Part shown: in pieces, positions 50,636-59,376 of the stretch
Layout of the letters: each line of letters starts with the position of its first letter
How positions within the stretch are numbered: the first letter of the stretch is position 1
Program-made: the position numbers and the translations under genes
Notes under the pieces: generated by a model
What the model saw: the letters and a program-made list of their open reading frames with translations, nothing else
The model's database searches: none
What the model was told of the DNA's origin: nothing
Assembly (NCBI RefSeq): GCF_030400225.1
Contig: NZ_VJYB01000008.1
Coordinates: 1 to 64,000 of the forward strand
Direction of reading: 5' to 3'
Origin: Lactobacillus sp. UCMA15818
Lineage (GTDB): Bacteria; Bacillota; Bacilli; Lactobacillales; Lactobacillaceae
DNA length: 64,000 nucleotides

Positions 50636-50676
50636 AAAAAAGCTAAGTCAAAATTTTGACCCAACTTTTTTTAATT
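50636..50676. terminator. Terminator, related to repeat family (copy G)
   Basis: AAAAAGCTAAGTCAAAATTTTGACCCAACTTTTTTT: an interrupted palindrome around GTCAAAATTTTGAC with A and T runs on each side. It resembles hairpin 1 of the repeat family reduced to its core. It serves as the 3' end of the EIIC-like gene on the minus strand. Confidence 0.65.
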
Positions 50677-50723
50677 TCATACATATACGTTTCTGATATG
50701 CAGTTTTCTAATTTTCTTTCCAA

Positions 50724-51737
50724 CTATTTAATATCCAACAACACATCTTCTGGTCTAATCCACCTCAATTTTTCAACGAAAATATGACGTGAAATATAAG
50801 CCAATAGTACAGGTAAGATTACAAAAATCAGCACTAAGATAATAATACTCATTATGTTTTTATTCATTCCCGCATATGCTGCCATTGGTCCAATTAATCC
50901 ACTGAAGCCAAAGCCTGCACTCATCGAATTACCACCAATGTGTAAAATTGCTCCAATAAAGCCCATAATACCTGCATTGATGCAGACTGGCAAAAATAAC
51001 AATGGTTTCTTTAACATATTGCCCATCTGAATCTTGGGTGATCCAATAAAGTGTGCAAAACTTGTTCCAATCGGATTCACAGAACTTCCATAAACAGCCA
51101 ACATAAAGCTCCCAGCTGTAATTCCCAAGTTGGCCGATCCTGAACCAATCCCAGCTAGTCCAATTGCAGTTGCAATTCCAACAGAACTAATTGGCGATAC
51201 AATTAAGACTGCAAAACAAATTCCCATTAATGTTCCCATTAGTAACGGTTGTAGACTGGTTATATGGCTAATCATTAACCCGATTGTCGTTGCAATCATT
51301 TTAACATACGGTAAAATGGCCATTCCAATTCCTCCAGCGATTACAATCACCAGTAAAGGCAGTAATAGCATGGTAAAGTCCTTTAAACGATCACCAATCA
51401 ATAATGCAATCCAAACAGCAAGTGCAATTGTTAATCCAGTGTTGATAATATCCCCCGTCCCCTTTAAGATGAAAGTTCCATTACCTGCCTGCATTACCCC
51501 TGAACCGACCATTGCTGCAATTGCGACCGCAGAAATCTGAATAGGATTGAGTTTAAAGTATAAGGACACACAGACACCTGTAATGATAGGAAGCAGACTC
51601 ATTGCAAAGCTTGTCATCATAATAATTGTGGTTGCGTAGGGGAAAAAGCCCTTGATAGCCGTCATTAACTGTCCTACTAATGCCGATGGAATCAGGGCAA
51701 CTACGACCCCTAGACTAATCCCATTTAAAATATTCAT
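50724..51737 (-). CDS. PTS_EIIC_2-like membrane transporter
   Basis: About 337 residues with nine to ten membrane segments, matching the EIIC-2 type proteins (start MNILNGISLGVVVALIPSALVGQL, middle ITAGSFMLAVYGSSVNPIGTSFAHFIGSPKIQMGN, end IRPEDVLLDIK). It is not a complete PTS EII: no EIIA/EIIB domains are attached or nearby. The open frame starts at 51770; ATG 51737 fits the family start better. It is the last gene of the aminotransferase-hydroxyacid dehydrogenase operon, so hydroxy or keto acids are a possible cargo, by context only. Confidence 0.7.
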   Translation of the reverse strand: MNILNGISLGVVVALIPSALVGQLMTAIKGFFPYATTIIMMTSFAMSLLPIITGVCVSLYFKLNPIQISAVAIAAMVGSGVMQAGNGTFILKGTGDIINTGLTIALAVWIALLIGDRLKDFTMLLLPLLVIVIAGGIGMAILPYVKMIATTIGLMISHITSLQPLLMGTLMGICFAVLIVSPISSVGIATAIGLAGIGSGSANLGITAGSFMLAVYGSSVNPIGTSFAHFIGSPKIQMGNMLKKPLLFLPVCINAGIMGFIGAILHIGGNSMSAGFGFSGLIGPMAAYAGMNKNIMSIIILVLIFVILPVLLAYISRHIFVEKLRWIRPEDVLLDIK

Positions 51738-51793
51738 TGTGTACTCTTTACCAGAAATTCTTGCTTCCATTTCTATCCACTCACCCTCTGTTT

Positions 51794-52780
51794 TTAAGAT
51801 ACTAGGTGTTCACTTCTCTCACCTTTAAGAATTGCTACTACATCATCTAAACTAATATCTACCATATTTTTGACTGCAATATTTGTAAAGAAACCGACAT
51901 GCGGAGTCAAAATTACATTTTTCATCTCGCGTAATTTAATAAGTTGCTGACTTGGCAGCTCTTTATCTTGCAGATTGAAATTAAAGAAGTTCTCTTCACC
52001 TGTCAGTGTGTCGAGTGCAGCTCCCGCTATTTCTTTTTGCTCAAGTGCCTCTATTAGCGCATCTGTGTCCACAACAGGCCCACGACATTCGTTTACTAAA
52101 TATGCTGTTTGCTTCATCAATGCTAACTCATCTTTACCTATTAGTTTTACTGTTGAAGTATTTAAGTCGACATGTAAGCAAATTACATCAGCATTTTGCA
52201 AAACTTCTTCTTTACTCGTATAAGTGACAAAGGGTTTCAGTTCTTCTCGTTCAACTAAGTCATGTGCAATCACTTTGGCTCCCAAGGCAGCAAATATCTT
52301 GGCCGTTGTTCCGCCAATTCGCCCAGCACCGATAATTCCTACTGTAAGTGAATGAATTTCAGTTGCCTGCAATCCTGCCCATCTAAAATCTTGTCTCGCC
52401 GCCCTTTCATCAAAGAACTCCAATTTACGAATTAATCTCATCGTATGTGCTAGTGCTAATTCTGCTACTGATCGTGGGGAATAGGCTGGCACATTGGTAA
52501 TCGTAAGACCATTTTTCTTAGCTGCTGCAAGATCAATTACATCAAAGCCGGCTGTTCTTGTCGTAATTTGTTTTATTCCAGCTGCTTTTAGTGCTGGATA
52601 AACTTCGTCCTCGACTTTGCTTCGTTGCTGAATAACAATTCCGTCATAACCATCTAATTCAGAGACACGGTCTGGATGAAGTTCCCAATCAACGGTATCA
52701 ACTTTAATGTTGTTTCTTTCCGACCAACTTTTAATAGCGGCTTCTTCATCATCTCTAACGCTCATCATCAAAATTTTCAA
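51794..52780 (-). CDS. D-2-hydroxyacid dehydrogenase (D-LDH/phenyllactate type)
   Basis: A 328-residue NAD-dependent D-2-hydroxyacid dehydrogenase close to D-lactate and D-hydroxyisocaproate dehydrogenases. The Rossmann motif is VGIIGAGRIGGTTAKIF near residue 147. Catalytic residues: Arg in NECRGPVVDTDAL, Glu in LDTLTGEENFF, His in TPHVGFF. It interconverts 2-keto acids and D-2-hydroxy acids. It begins 3 bases after the aminotransferase stop codon, so it probably uses the keto acids that enzyme makes. Confidence 0.85.
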   Translation of the reverse strand: MKILMMSVRDDEEAAIKSWSERNNIKVDTVDWELHPDRVSELDGYDGIVIQQRSKVEDEVYPALKAAGIKQITTRTAGFDVIDLAAAKKNGLTITNVPAYSPRSVAELALAHTMRLIRKLEFFDERAARQDFRWAGLQATEIHSLTVGIIGAGRIGGTTAKIFAALGAKVIAHDLVEREELKPFVTYTSKEEVLQNADVICLHVDLNTSTVKLIGKDELALMKQTAYLVNECRGPVVDTDALIEALEQKEIAGAALDTLTGEENFFNFNLQDKELPSQQLIKLREMKNVILTPHVGFFTNIAVKNMVDISLDDVVAILKGERSEHLVS

Positions 52781-52782
52781 AC

Positions 52783-53961
52783 TTAGTCCTCCTTATTTTC
52801 CTTGACATATACTGCCAAGCGTTCCATTGCTTCTATAATGTCTTCCATGCTTGCTGCATAACTGATTCTAATATAACCCTCACCGCCAGGTCCGAAGCTG
52901 CTGCCACTAATAACAGCTACCTTTCCTTTTTCAGCTAGGTCATAAATAAACTTCTTATCATCTTGAATCAAACCTTCTGGAATCTTAGCGAATAGATAAA
53001 ATGCTCCATCCGGCTGTGCACATTCAAATCCAAGTTCCGTTAATTTGTCAAAGAGGTAATCTCTGCGTTTTTGATATTTCTTTTTCATTATCGGGCCATC
53101 ATCGAAACCATTTGCAAATGCTTCGGCTGCCGCCTTTTGTGTCATCGTTGCCGTCGTAGTAATCGTAAATTGATGTACTTTACCCAATTCTGCTGTAATC
53201 TCTTTTGGGGCACACATTACACCAATTCTCCAACCTGTCATCGCATGGGACTTAGAGACTCCATTGAGGAGAATTGTTTGTTCGCGCAAGCTGTGAACTA
53301 GCGATGCATGTTTGCCTTTGTAGTTAATCTCACTGTAAATCTCATCACAAATTGCAAAAATCGGTTTATTTCTCAAGACCTCAGCCAATCCATCAAGTTC
53401 TTCTTGTGTATATGTAACCCCGGTTGGATTAGAGGGATAATTCAATACAACTGCCTTAACGGCAGTTCCGTTTTTCTTGAGTGCTGCCTCTAAATCTGCT
53501 GGTGTTAATTTGAAACCAGTCTTAGATGTATTTACAAAAATTGGTGTTGCTTGATTCAAGATTGTAATTGCAATATATAATGGAAAAATTGGTGTTGGAA
53601 TAATTACTTTGTCGCCTGGATTAAGAATTGATGTGAGAGCAGTATAAATTGCTTCTGTTGCTCCATTTGTCACAATAATTTCACTTGCAGGATCGTAGTG
53701 CTGATCATACTTTGCAGAAAGAAAATGCGCTGTTGCCTCCAACAGCTCTGGTATTCCGTTAGAGGGTGCATAATGGCTTTGATTAGCTTCAATACTCTTG
53801 ATTGCAGCTTGCTTAATATGTTCTGGTGTAGCAAAATCCGGTTCCCCCATTGTGAATTTGATTATTCCTGGAATTTTTGAAGCAAACTCATCAAATGAAC
53901 GTATATCTGATGGCTGTAACAATGCAAGTTCCTTCTTCATGCTTTTTACAAGTGGTTCCAT
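52783..53961 (-). CDS. Class I aminotransferase, probable aromatic type
   Basis: A 392-residue PLP aminotransferase of fold type I. FTMGEPDFATPEHIK, NYPSNPTGVTYT, CDEIYSEINY and the PLP-lysine region LNGVSKSHAMTGWRIG are present. Start ATG 53961 has SD AAAGGATG; the open frame extends 17 codons up without a better SD. It resembles AraT/PatA-type enzymes of lactobacilli. The aromatic specificity is supported by the upstream leader peptide rich in Tyr and Phe, not by a residue-level argument. First gene of the operon with the hydroxyacid dehydrogenase and the EIIC-like transporter. Confidence 0.82.
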   Translation of the reverse strand: MEPLVKSMKKELALLQPSDIRSFDEFASKIPGIIKFTMGEPDFATPEHIKQAAIKSIEANQSHYAPSNGIPELLEATAHFLSAKYDQHYDPASEIIVTNGATEAIYTALTSILNPGDKVIIPTPIFPLYIAITILNQATPIFVNTSKTGFKLTPADLEAALKKNGTAVKAVVLNYPSNPTGVTYTQEELDGLAEVLRNKPIFAICDEIYSEINYKGKHASLVHSLREQTILLNGVSKSHAMTGWRIGVMCAPKEITAELGKVHQFTITTTATMTQKAAAEAFANGFDDGPIMKKKYQKRRDYLFDKLTELGFECAQPDGAFYLFAKIPEGLIQDDKKFIYDLAEKGKVAVISGSSFGPGGEGYIRISYAASMEDIIEAMERLAVYVKENKED

Positions 53962-54018
53962 ATTAAAAACATCCTTTCTATGTGACTGGTCTTCTAAAAT
54001 ATTTGTAAACAACGTTAA

Positions 54019-54053
54019 AAGCCTGCAGACTCAATTCATAAGTCTGCAGGCTT
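54019..54053 (-). terminator. Attenuator terminator of the aminotransferase operon
   Basis: A perfect 13 bp stem, AAGCCTGCAGACT / AGTCTGCAGGCTT, with a 9 nt loop and a short U run (UUUU) on the minus strand. It lies about 60 bases before the aminotransferase start and after the leader peptide. A rival strand AGTCTGTCTGGCCT (54085-54098) can pair with its first arm. Confidence 0.75.
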
Positions 54054-54110
54054 GGGTTTTAGGCATTATCCTTTTTCTTGCTTCAGGCCAGACAGACTCT
54101 TTAATTGACA

Positions 54111-54195
54111 TCTGTGTGGCTTTGCTAAAAACTACTAGCAAAATAACTCTTATCTTCCTCACAGGTGCATAACACTTTACCTACGTGTCTGCACC
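54111..54195 (-). promoter_or_regulatory. Structured leader between leader peptide and terminator
   Basis: Two imperfect stems are visible on the minus strand. GGTGCA ... CAC / GTG ... TGCACC spans 54164-54195. CTGTGAGG ... CCACACAG (54111-54163) encloses a perfect inner stem TTTGCTA / TAGCAAA (54121-54142). CAGAC within the first stem can also pair with GTCTG of the antiterminator strand, giving mutually exclusive folds. No known riboswitch signature (T-box, lysine, TPP, SAM) was recognised. Confidence 0.6.
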
Positions 54196-54210
54196 CGATC
54201 TATTAATCAG

Positions 54211-54282
54211 TTACAAACACTCGTGAAAAAAATAAAAGTAATAGTAAGTATTCAATTGTACAAGCTTATTAGAATTAATCAT
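54211..54282 (-). CDS. Leader peptide rich in Tyr and Phe
   Basis: A 23-codon frame, ATG 54282 to TAA 54211, with SD AAGGGGA about 9 nt before it and 25 nt after the predicted transcription start. It encodes MINSNKLVQLNT, then Y-Y-Y-F-Y-F-F, then HECL. Seven consecutive aromatic codons before a structured leader and a terminator are the classical sign of an attenuation peptide sensing charged tRNA-Tyr and tRNA-Phe. I know of no published description of this one; the call rests on sequence layout. Confidence 0.75.
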   Translation of the reverse strand: MINSNKLVQLNTYYYFYFFHECL

Positions 54283-54305
54283 AATTAAAATCCCCTTAAA
54301 ATTGA

Positions 54306-54342
54306 ATAAGTAAAATATAGCTTACTTAACAATTACTGTCAA
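54306..54342 (-). promoter_or_regulatory. Promoter and inverted-repeat operator of the aminotransferase operon
   Basis: TTGACA (54337-54342), 17 nt, TATATT (54314-54319), facing left. The arms TAAGTAA (54306-54312) and TTACTTA (54322-54328) form a 7 bp inverted repeat straddling the -10, suggesting a repressor site in addition to the attenuator. Confidence 0.75.
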
Positions 54343-54422
54343 CCATTTTACATGATTTTCAAATATTATTTTAATTTATATTTTCGGATTTTAGTTTTAA
54401 TAACAATATACTTTTTGTTTTT

Positions 54423-54460
54423 TATGAATATATTCGTTTTTAAAAGCATATATATTCATA
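54423..54460. promoter_or_regulatory. ArgR-like boxes before argG
   Basis: TATGAATATATTCGT (54423-54437) and GCATATATATTCATA (54446-54460) both resemble ARG boxes, and together they make an inverted repeat TATGAATATA / TATATTCATA. They lie about 100 bases upstream of the argG start and about 80 bases from the divergent promoter. ArgR itself is not in the window. Confidence 0.5.
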
Positions 54461-54563
54461 AAATGGCTTTTTTGAGCTTTTTTTTAAATATTATTGCATT
54501 TTAAGTATATTGGTGTTAAAGTTTAATCAATCAAAGATAATCAAAAATCAGGAGGACTATAAA

Positions 54564-55799
54564 ATGGATAAAGAAAAAGTTGTTTTAGCATATTCAGGTG
54601 GCCTTGATACTTCCGTCGCAATTGCATGGTTGAAAGACAAAGGCTATGATGTCATCGCTTGCTGTATTGATGTCGGTGAAGGCAAGGATTTAGTTAAAAT
54701 TAAGCAAAAGGGATTCGAAGTCGGCGCAATCGAGTCAATCACAATTGATGCAAAAGAAGAATTTGCACAAGAATATGCCTTAATTGCACTTCAAGGACAT
54801 ACCTATTATGAGAACAAGTATCCATTAATATCCGCACTTTCTCGTCCTCTGATTGTTAAAAAACTAGTATCTGTTGCTAAAGAATATGGGGCAACTGCAA
54901 TTGCTCATGGTTGCACTGGTAAAGGTAACGACCAAGTCCGTTTTGAGGTTGGAATCCATGCACTTGCACCAGAAATGAAAATCGAAGATCCAATTAGAGA
55001 ATGGCACTGGTCTCGTGAAGAAGAAATTCAGTATGCTGAAGATAATAAGATCCCTGTTCCTATTAATAAAAAAAGTCCCTATTCGATTGATGAAAACTTA
55101 TGGGGCAGAGCAAATGAGTGTGGAATATTAGAAGATCCTTGGGCTAGTGCACCAGAAGATGCTTACGACCGGACAGTTGCTTTAGAAGATGCTCCAGATA
55201 CTGCAACCACGATTGAAATTACGTTTGAAAATGGTGTTCCCACAGAACTAGATGGTAAATTCTATCCACTTTCAGAATTAATCATGAATCTAGATAAGAT
55301 TGCTGGAGCACACGGAATTGGAAGAATCGATCATATTGAAAATCGTCTGGTAGGTATCAAGTCTCGTGAAGTTTATGAATGCCCAGCTGCGACAGTCTTG
55401 CTGAAAGCTCATAAGGACCTAGAAGACTTGACTTCAGAGCGTGATCTTGCCCATTTTAAACCAGTTATTGAACAAAAATTGAGTGAAATTATCTATAATG
55501 GGTTATGGTTCTCGCCGATTATGCCTGCTCTAACTGCTTTCCTAAAAGAATCACAAAAAAATGTTTCAGGCACGGTTCGAGTTAAATTATTCAAAGGAAA
55601 TGCAATTTGCATGGGGCGTAAATCACCAAATTCCCTTTATGATAAAAATCTTGCAACATATACTTCTGCTGATGAATTTGATCAAGCTGCTGCTGCTGGT
55701 TTCATCAAATTATGGGGACTACCCTCTCAAGTATATGCACAAGTACAGCAAAAAAATGAAGAAACTGAAATATCAGCAATTCCTAGCGAGGTTAAGTAA
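54564..55799 (+). CDS. argG: Argininosuccinate synthase
   Basis: Joins citrulline and aspartate in the second-to-last step of arginine synthesis. PP-loop [23 protein letters not shown] at the N-terminus, [14 protein letters not shown] and [19 protein letters not shown] in the middle. ATG 54564 follows SD GGAGG, giving 411 residues; the frame is open 18 codons upstream without an SD. argH follows after two bases. ArgR-like boxes are upstream. Confidence 0.95.
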   Translation: MDKEKVVLAYSGGLDTSVAIAWLKDKGYDVIACCIDVGEGKDLVKIKQKGFEVGAIESITIDAKEEFAQEYALIALQGHTYYENKYPLISALSRPLIVKKLVSVAKEYGATAIAHGCTGKGNDQVRFEVGIHALAPEMKIEDPIREWHWSREEEIQYAEDNKIPVPINKKSPYSIDENLWGRANECGILEDPWASAPEDAYDRTVALEDAPDTATTIEITFENGVPTELDGKFYPLSELIMNLDKIAGAHGIGRIDHIENRLVGIKSREVYECPAATVLLKAHKDLEDLTSERDLAHFKPVIEQKLSEIIYNGLWFSPIMPALTAFLKESQKNVSGTVRVKLFKGNAICMGRKSPNSLYDKNLATYTSADEFDQAAAAGFIKLWGLPSQVYAQVQQKNEETEISAIPSEVK

Positions 55800-55801
55800 T
55801 T

Positions 55802-57190
55802 ATGGCAAACGGTAAACTTTGGGGTGGACGTTTTTCAAATCAAAGTGCTGCTTGGATAGATGAATTTGGAGCTTCAATCAGCTTTGATCAAGAAATGGCA
55901 CATGAAGATCTTGCAGGCTCTATCGCGCATGCGCAGATGCTCAAGAAAACCGGGATCATCCCTGCAGAAGATGCTGCTAAAATAATAGCTGGTCTGCAGG
56001 ATCTTCAAGCAGATTTGCAAAATAATCAGCTTGAATTCAAGACCTCTTTGGAAGATATTCATATGAATATTGAGACTATTTTGACAGCAAAGATTGGTCC
56101 AGTTGCTGGTAAGTTGCATACCGCCAGAAGTCGTAACGACCAAGTTGCCACTGACTTGCATCTCTACTTAAAAAACCGGCTGCCAGAGATTATCGCCGTG
56201 CTCCATGACTTGCAAGTCGTTTTGGTAAAAAAAGCTGCTGCAAATGTTGAAACAATTATGCCTGGATATACGCACCTTCAACATGCACAACCCATCTCTT
56301 ATGCTCATTATTTGCTTGCTTATTATGAGATGTTGCAGCGTGATATCGAACGTTTTGAATTTAATATCAAGCATACTGATATTAATCCGCTTGGTGCAGC
56401 CGCTTTAGCAGGGACTACCTTCCCAATCGATCGTGCTTATACTACTGAACTTTTGGATTTTAGTGTACCTTATTCGAATTCACTTGATGCCGTTTCCGAC
56501 CGAGACTTTGTTTTAGAATTCCTAAGTAACGCTTCAATCCTAATGGTTCATCTGTCACGCTTTTGCGAAGAAATCATTCTCTGGTGCAGTTATGAATTTG
56601 GCTATCTAGAACTAGACGATAGTTACTCTACTGGTAGCTCAATCATGCCACAGAAGAAGAATCCCGATATGGCAGAACTTATTCGTGGAAAAAGTGGGCG
56701 TGTCTTTGGCCATCTTCAATCTCTTCTAACAACAATGAAGGGCATTCCTCTTGCTTACAACAAAGATATGCAAGAAGATAAAGAAGGTGTTTTTGATACT
56801 GTCAAGACACTTATTCCAAGTATTAAAATATTCACTGGAATGATTGAAACGCTTAAAATCAAGCAAGATAAAATGCTGCACGCAACAGAAAGAGATTTTT
56901 CAAATGCAACGGAACTTGCAGACTATCTTGCTAGCAAAGGGATGCCTTTCCGCCAAGCACATGGAATTGTTGGCGAATTAGTCTTAGCAGGAATTCAATC
57001 TAATAGAACTTTACAGGAGATTCCGTTTGCAAAACTCAAACAGATTTCGCCATTAATTGAAAAAGATCTCTACGATAAGTTAACTTCAAAACAGGCGGTT
57101 TCTCGGAGAAATTCATTTGGCGGAACAGGTTTTGCACAAGTAAAAGAACAGGTTGCACTTGCTGCTGAAAAGCTGAATATCACTCTTTAG
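55802..57190 (+). CDS. argH: Argininosuccinate lyase
   Basis: Cleaves argininosuccinate to arginine and fumarate. A 462-residue fumarase/aspartase superfamily enzyme: [44 protein letters not shown], and the signature [19 protein letters not shown] near residue 280. It starts 2 bases after the argG stop codon, so argGH form one operon. The rest of the arginine pathway is not in the window, so the pair may work from imported citrulline. Confidence 0.95.
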   Translation: MANGKLWGGRFSNQSAAWIDEFGASISFDQEMAHEDLAGSIAHAQMLKKTGIIPAEDAAKIIAGLQDLQADLQNNQLEFKTSLEDIHMNIETILTAKIGPVAGKLHTARSRNDQVATDLHLYLKNRLPEIIAVLHDLQVVLVKKAAANVETIMPGYTHLQHAQPISYAHYLLAYYEMLQRDIERFEFNIKHTDINPLGAAALAGTTFPIDRAYTTELLDFSVPYSNSLDAVSDRDFVLEFLSNASILMVHLSRFCEEIILWCSYEFGYLELDDSYSTGSSIMPQKKNPDMAELIRGKSGRVFGHLQSLLTTMKGIPLAYNKDMQEDKEGVFDTVKTLIPSIKIFTGMIETLKIKQDKMLHATERDFSNATELADYLASKGMPFRQAHGIVGELVLAGIQSNRTLQEIPFAKLKQISPLIEKDLYDKLTSKQAVSRRNSFGGTGFAQVKEQVALAAEKLNITL

Positions 57191-57288
57191 ATACTGTCGA
57201 CAGTAGACTGGAATTTTATCAGCTTATCCCGTTTTCTCTTCCTACATTTAAGTAAAAATTTTGACTATGTTATAATAAAAGCAAAATA

Positions 57289-57417
57289 GAGAAACTGAAT
57301 CAAAATTTAACTTTTGACTCAGTTCCTCTATTTATTTCGTACAAATATGTTTTATAAGTCAAAACTCTCCGTCTAACCTCGAATTAGTACTCAAATTTTC
57401 CCGACTTATGGCACACA
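57289..57417 (+). repeat. Two-hairpin repeat, copy H (short form)
   Basis: Hairpin 1 GAACTGAATCAAAA / TTTTGACTCAGTTC with a central TTTAAC, link TTATTTCGTACAAATATGTTTT, then TATAAGTCAAAACTCTCCG ... TCAAATTTTCCCGACTTATGGCACAC, aligned with copy B. It lies downstream of argH and upstream of the deacetylase gene and is a likely terminator of argGH. Confidence 0.85.
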
Positions 57418-57511
57418 CCTTATTTGCTTTTGCACATATTTTTACTAAATATTTTAATTTGTTAAACAACTATGTATAATTAGAGTGTATTGATTTGGGG
57501 GAGTATCTAAA

Positions 57512-58387
57512 ATGAAAAAAAAGATTTGGTTCATATTACCACTTGTCATCCTGTTAATTGCAGTGTTCGTAGCACCAATCGTTCAGAAAAAAGATTCATG
57601 TCAAAAAAACGTAGTAACTAAACATACTGCATCAGCTAAGCAACTAGTTACTACTAGGAAAAAAGCTAAATCTGCTAAGTTAAAGCATGCTGATCCTACT
57701 GCGCACTGGACTTCACTTACTAGTCCCGTAAAAATTCCGATTTTGATGTATCACAGTATCTCAGATAAACCAGGAAATTCACTCTGTATCCCACCAGAAC
57801 AATTTGCCAATCAAATAAAGTGGTTAAAACAAAATCACTATTACATGCTGACACCCACTCAAGCCTACCTTGTCCTCAAGACAAATAAGGTTCCATCAAA
57901 AAAGATTGTCTGGGTGACTTTAGATGATGGCTACTTAAATAATTACACTGCGGTTTATCCCGTAATTAAACAGCTAAATTCCAAAGTCACAATCAATATG
58001 ATAACTGGCTTTTCACAAAATCAGGGAATGCTTACATTGCAAGATTTAAAAACAATGAAAAAAAGTGGCCTCGTCACCATATCAAGCCATACTGTTCATC
58101 ATGAAGAATTAAACACACTCACCGCTGAACAGCAAAAACAAGAATTAGTTGCATCCAAAGCTTGGCTTGATAGCAACCTTAAGCAAAATACAAATATGAT
58201 TTGCTATCCCGTTGGCCGCTACAACGACGCCACAGCTATATTGGCTTCTCAAGCAGGTTACAAACTTGGCTTGACAACAACACCAGGTTTTGCCTCAGCT
58301 TCACAGGGACTCTTTGCTCTGCACAGATTACGCGTCACTCCTGGCATGTCTAATTATTCTTTTTCACATCTTGCATCCACTTATTAG
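57512..58387 (+). CDS. Polysaccharide deacetylase (NodB domain)
   Basis: A 291-residue exported protein: N-terminal signal/anchor (KKIWFILPLVILLIAVFVAPIV), a basic linker to about residue 65, then a NodB-type carbohydrate esterase domain: PILMYHSISDKPGN, VTLDDGYLNNYTAVYP (catalytic Asp), ISSHTVHHEELN (metal His). It probably deacetylates peptidoglycan or surface polysaccharide GlcNAc. Its stop overlaps the ispE stop by four bases (convergent). Confidence 0.85.
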   Translation: MKKKIWFILPLVILLIAVFVAPIVQKKDSCQKNVVTKHTASAKQLVTTRKKAKSAKLKHADPTAHWTSLTSPVKIPILMYHSISDKPGNSLCIPPEQFANQIKWLKQNHYYMLTPTQAYLVLKTNKVPSKKIVWVTLDDGYLNNYTAVYPVIKQLNSKVTINMITGFSQNQGMLTLQDLKTMKKSGLVTISSHTVHHEELNTLTAEQQKQELVASKAWLDSNLKQNTNMICYPVGRYNDATAILASQAGYKLGLTTTPGFASASQGLFALHRLRVTPGMSNYSFSHLASTY

Positions 58388-59244
58388 TCTAAATTACAAG
58401 GGCGAACTAGGTAAACTTCATCGCAGAATCCTCTGAGACTATTATAAACATGCTGTGCTCTTGATTTCTTTGAGCATAACCCAAAAACGGTTGGTCCACT
58501 CCCTGTCATTTGAGCTGCTTCCGCGCCAAAAGCAATCATTTTGGCCTTTATTTTTGCAACCTCAGGAAGCTCCGCAATAGTTAACCCTTCTAAAGTATTC
58601 CCCATGGCTTTAAAAAGCCTTGTGGGATTTTTTTCCCTAATTGCTTCAACAACCTCATCCACATTTTGATGGGAAAGTTCTGCATATGATATTTTTTTCA
58701 AAATTGTGGGTGTTGACACACTGGCACGCGGCTTTGCGATAACAATCCACATTGGTGTTAATTCTCCCAGTGGGGTTATTATTTCCCCTCTGCCGGTTAC
58801 CAATGCAGTTTCACTAAATACACAGAAAGGAACATCTGAATCAATTGTTAGTCCGATTTTTGCCATTTCTATTCGTGTTAAGTTCAGTCGCCACATCTTA
58901 TTTAAGCCCCGTAAGACGGCTGCTGCATCTGCAGAGCCCCCTCCCATTCCAGCCGCAACTGGAATATTTTTCTTTATCTTGATTCGCACTCCTTGATGAC
59001 CTGCAAATAATTGCTGCATCTTCTTAGCGGCCTGGTATGCTAAATTTCGCTGATCCTGTGGTAAAAATCCTGCATCCGTTTCTACCTGTATGCCTAGTAT
59101 GTCGCCAGCGGATTCAATCTTGACATAATCAGCCAAATCTACTGCAGTCATGACCATGCGCCACTCTGGACTGCCATCAAGATTACGAAATGGAGTATCC
59201 AAAGATAAGTTAATCTTGGCTGGTGCCTTTTCAATTATCTCCAT
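58384..59244 (-). CDS. ispE: 4-(cytidine-5'-diphospho)-2-C-methyl-D-erythritol kinase family (IspE)
   Basis: A GHMP kinase of 286 residues: KAPAKINLSLDTPFR, the ATP loop PVAAGMGGGSADAAAVLRGLN near residue 92, and MTGSGPTVFGLCSKK. In the MEP pathway it phosphorylates CDP-methylerythritol. Many lactobacilli keep an ispE-type gene at this metG-ksgA-veg locus without the rest of the pathway, so its true substrate here is not certain. It is convergent with the deacetylase gene. Confidence 0.85.
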   Translation of the reverse strand: MEIIEKAPAKINLSLDTPFRNLDGSPEWRMVMTAVDLADYVKIESAGDILGIQVETDAGFLPQDQRNLAYQAAKKMQQLFAGHQGVRIKIKKNIPVAAGMGGGSADAAAVLRGLNKMWRLNLTRIEMAKIGLTIDSDVPFCVFSETALVTGRGEIITPLGELTPMWIVIAKPRASVSTPTILKKISYAELSHQNVDEVVEAIREKNPTRLFKAMGNTLEGLTIAELPEVAKIKAKMIAFGAEAAQMTGSGPTVFGLCSKKSRAQHVYNSLRGFCDEVYLVRPCNLD

Positions 59245-59317
59245 CTTGTCACCTACTCAAATGTTTTAATTCCATTATACTTAAAAATAATGTATCTTGA
59301 AAAGCTTTTTTTGCATA

Positions 59318-59347
59318 AAAAAAAGCCTTGTAATAATCCACAGGCTT
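59318..59347 (-). terminator. Terminator after veg
   Basis: On the minus strand AAGCCTGTGG ... AAGGCTT is followed by eight T. It lies 30-50 bases past the veg stop codon, between veg and ispE. Confidence 0.75.
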
Positions 59348-59376
59348 GATTCTTAAATCCAAACTTAAGTTATATA

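Noticed and set aside
53962-54310. Known riboswitch (T-box, lysine, TPP, SAM) in the aminotransferase leader
   Set aside because: The T-box GGTGG-type core, lysine box and TPP CTGAGA motifs are absent. The GGATAATGCC resembling TPP is isolated. A leader peptide explains the layout better.
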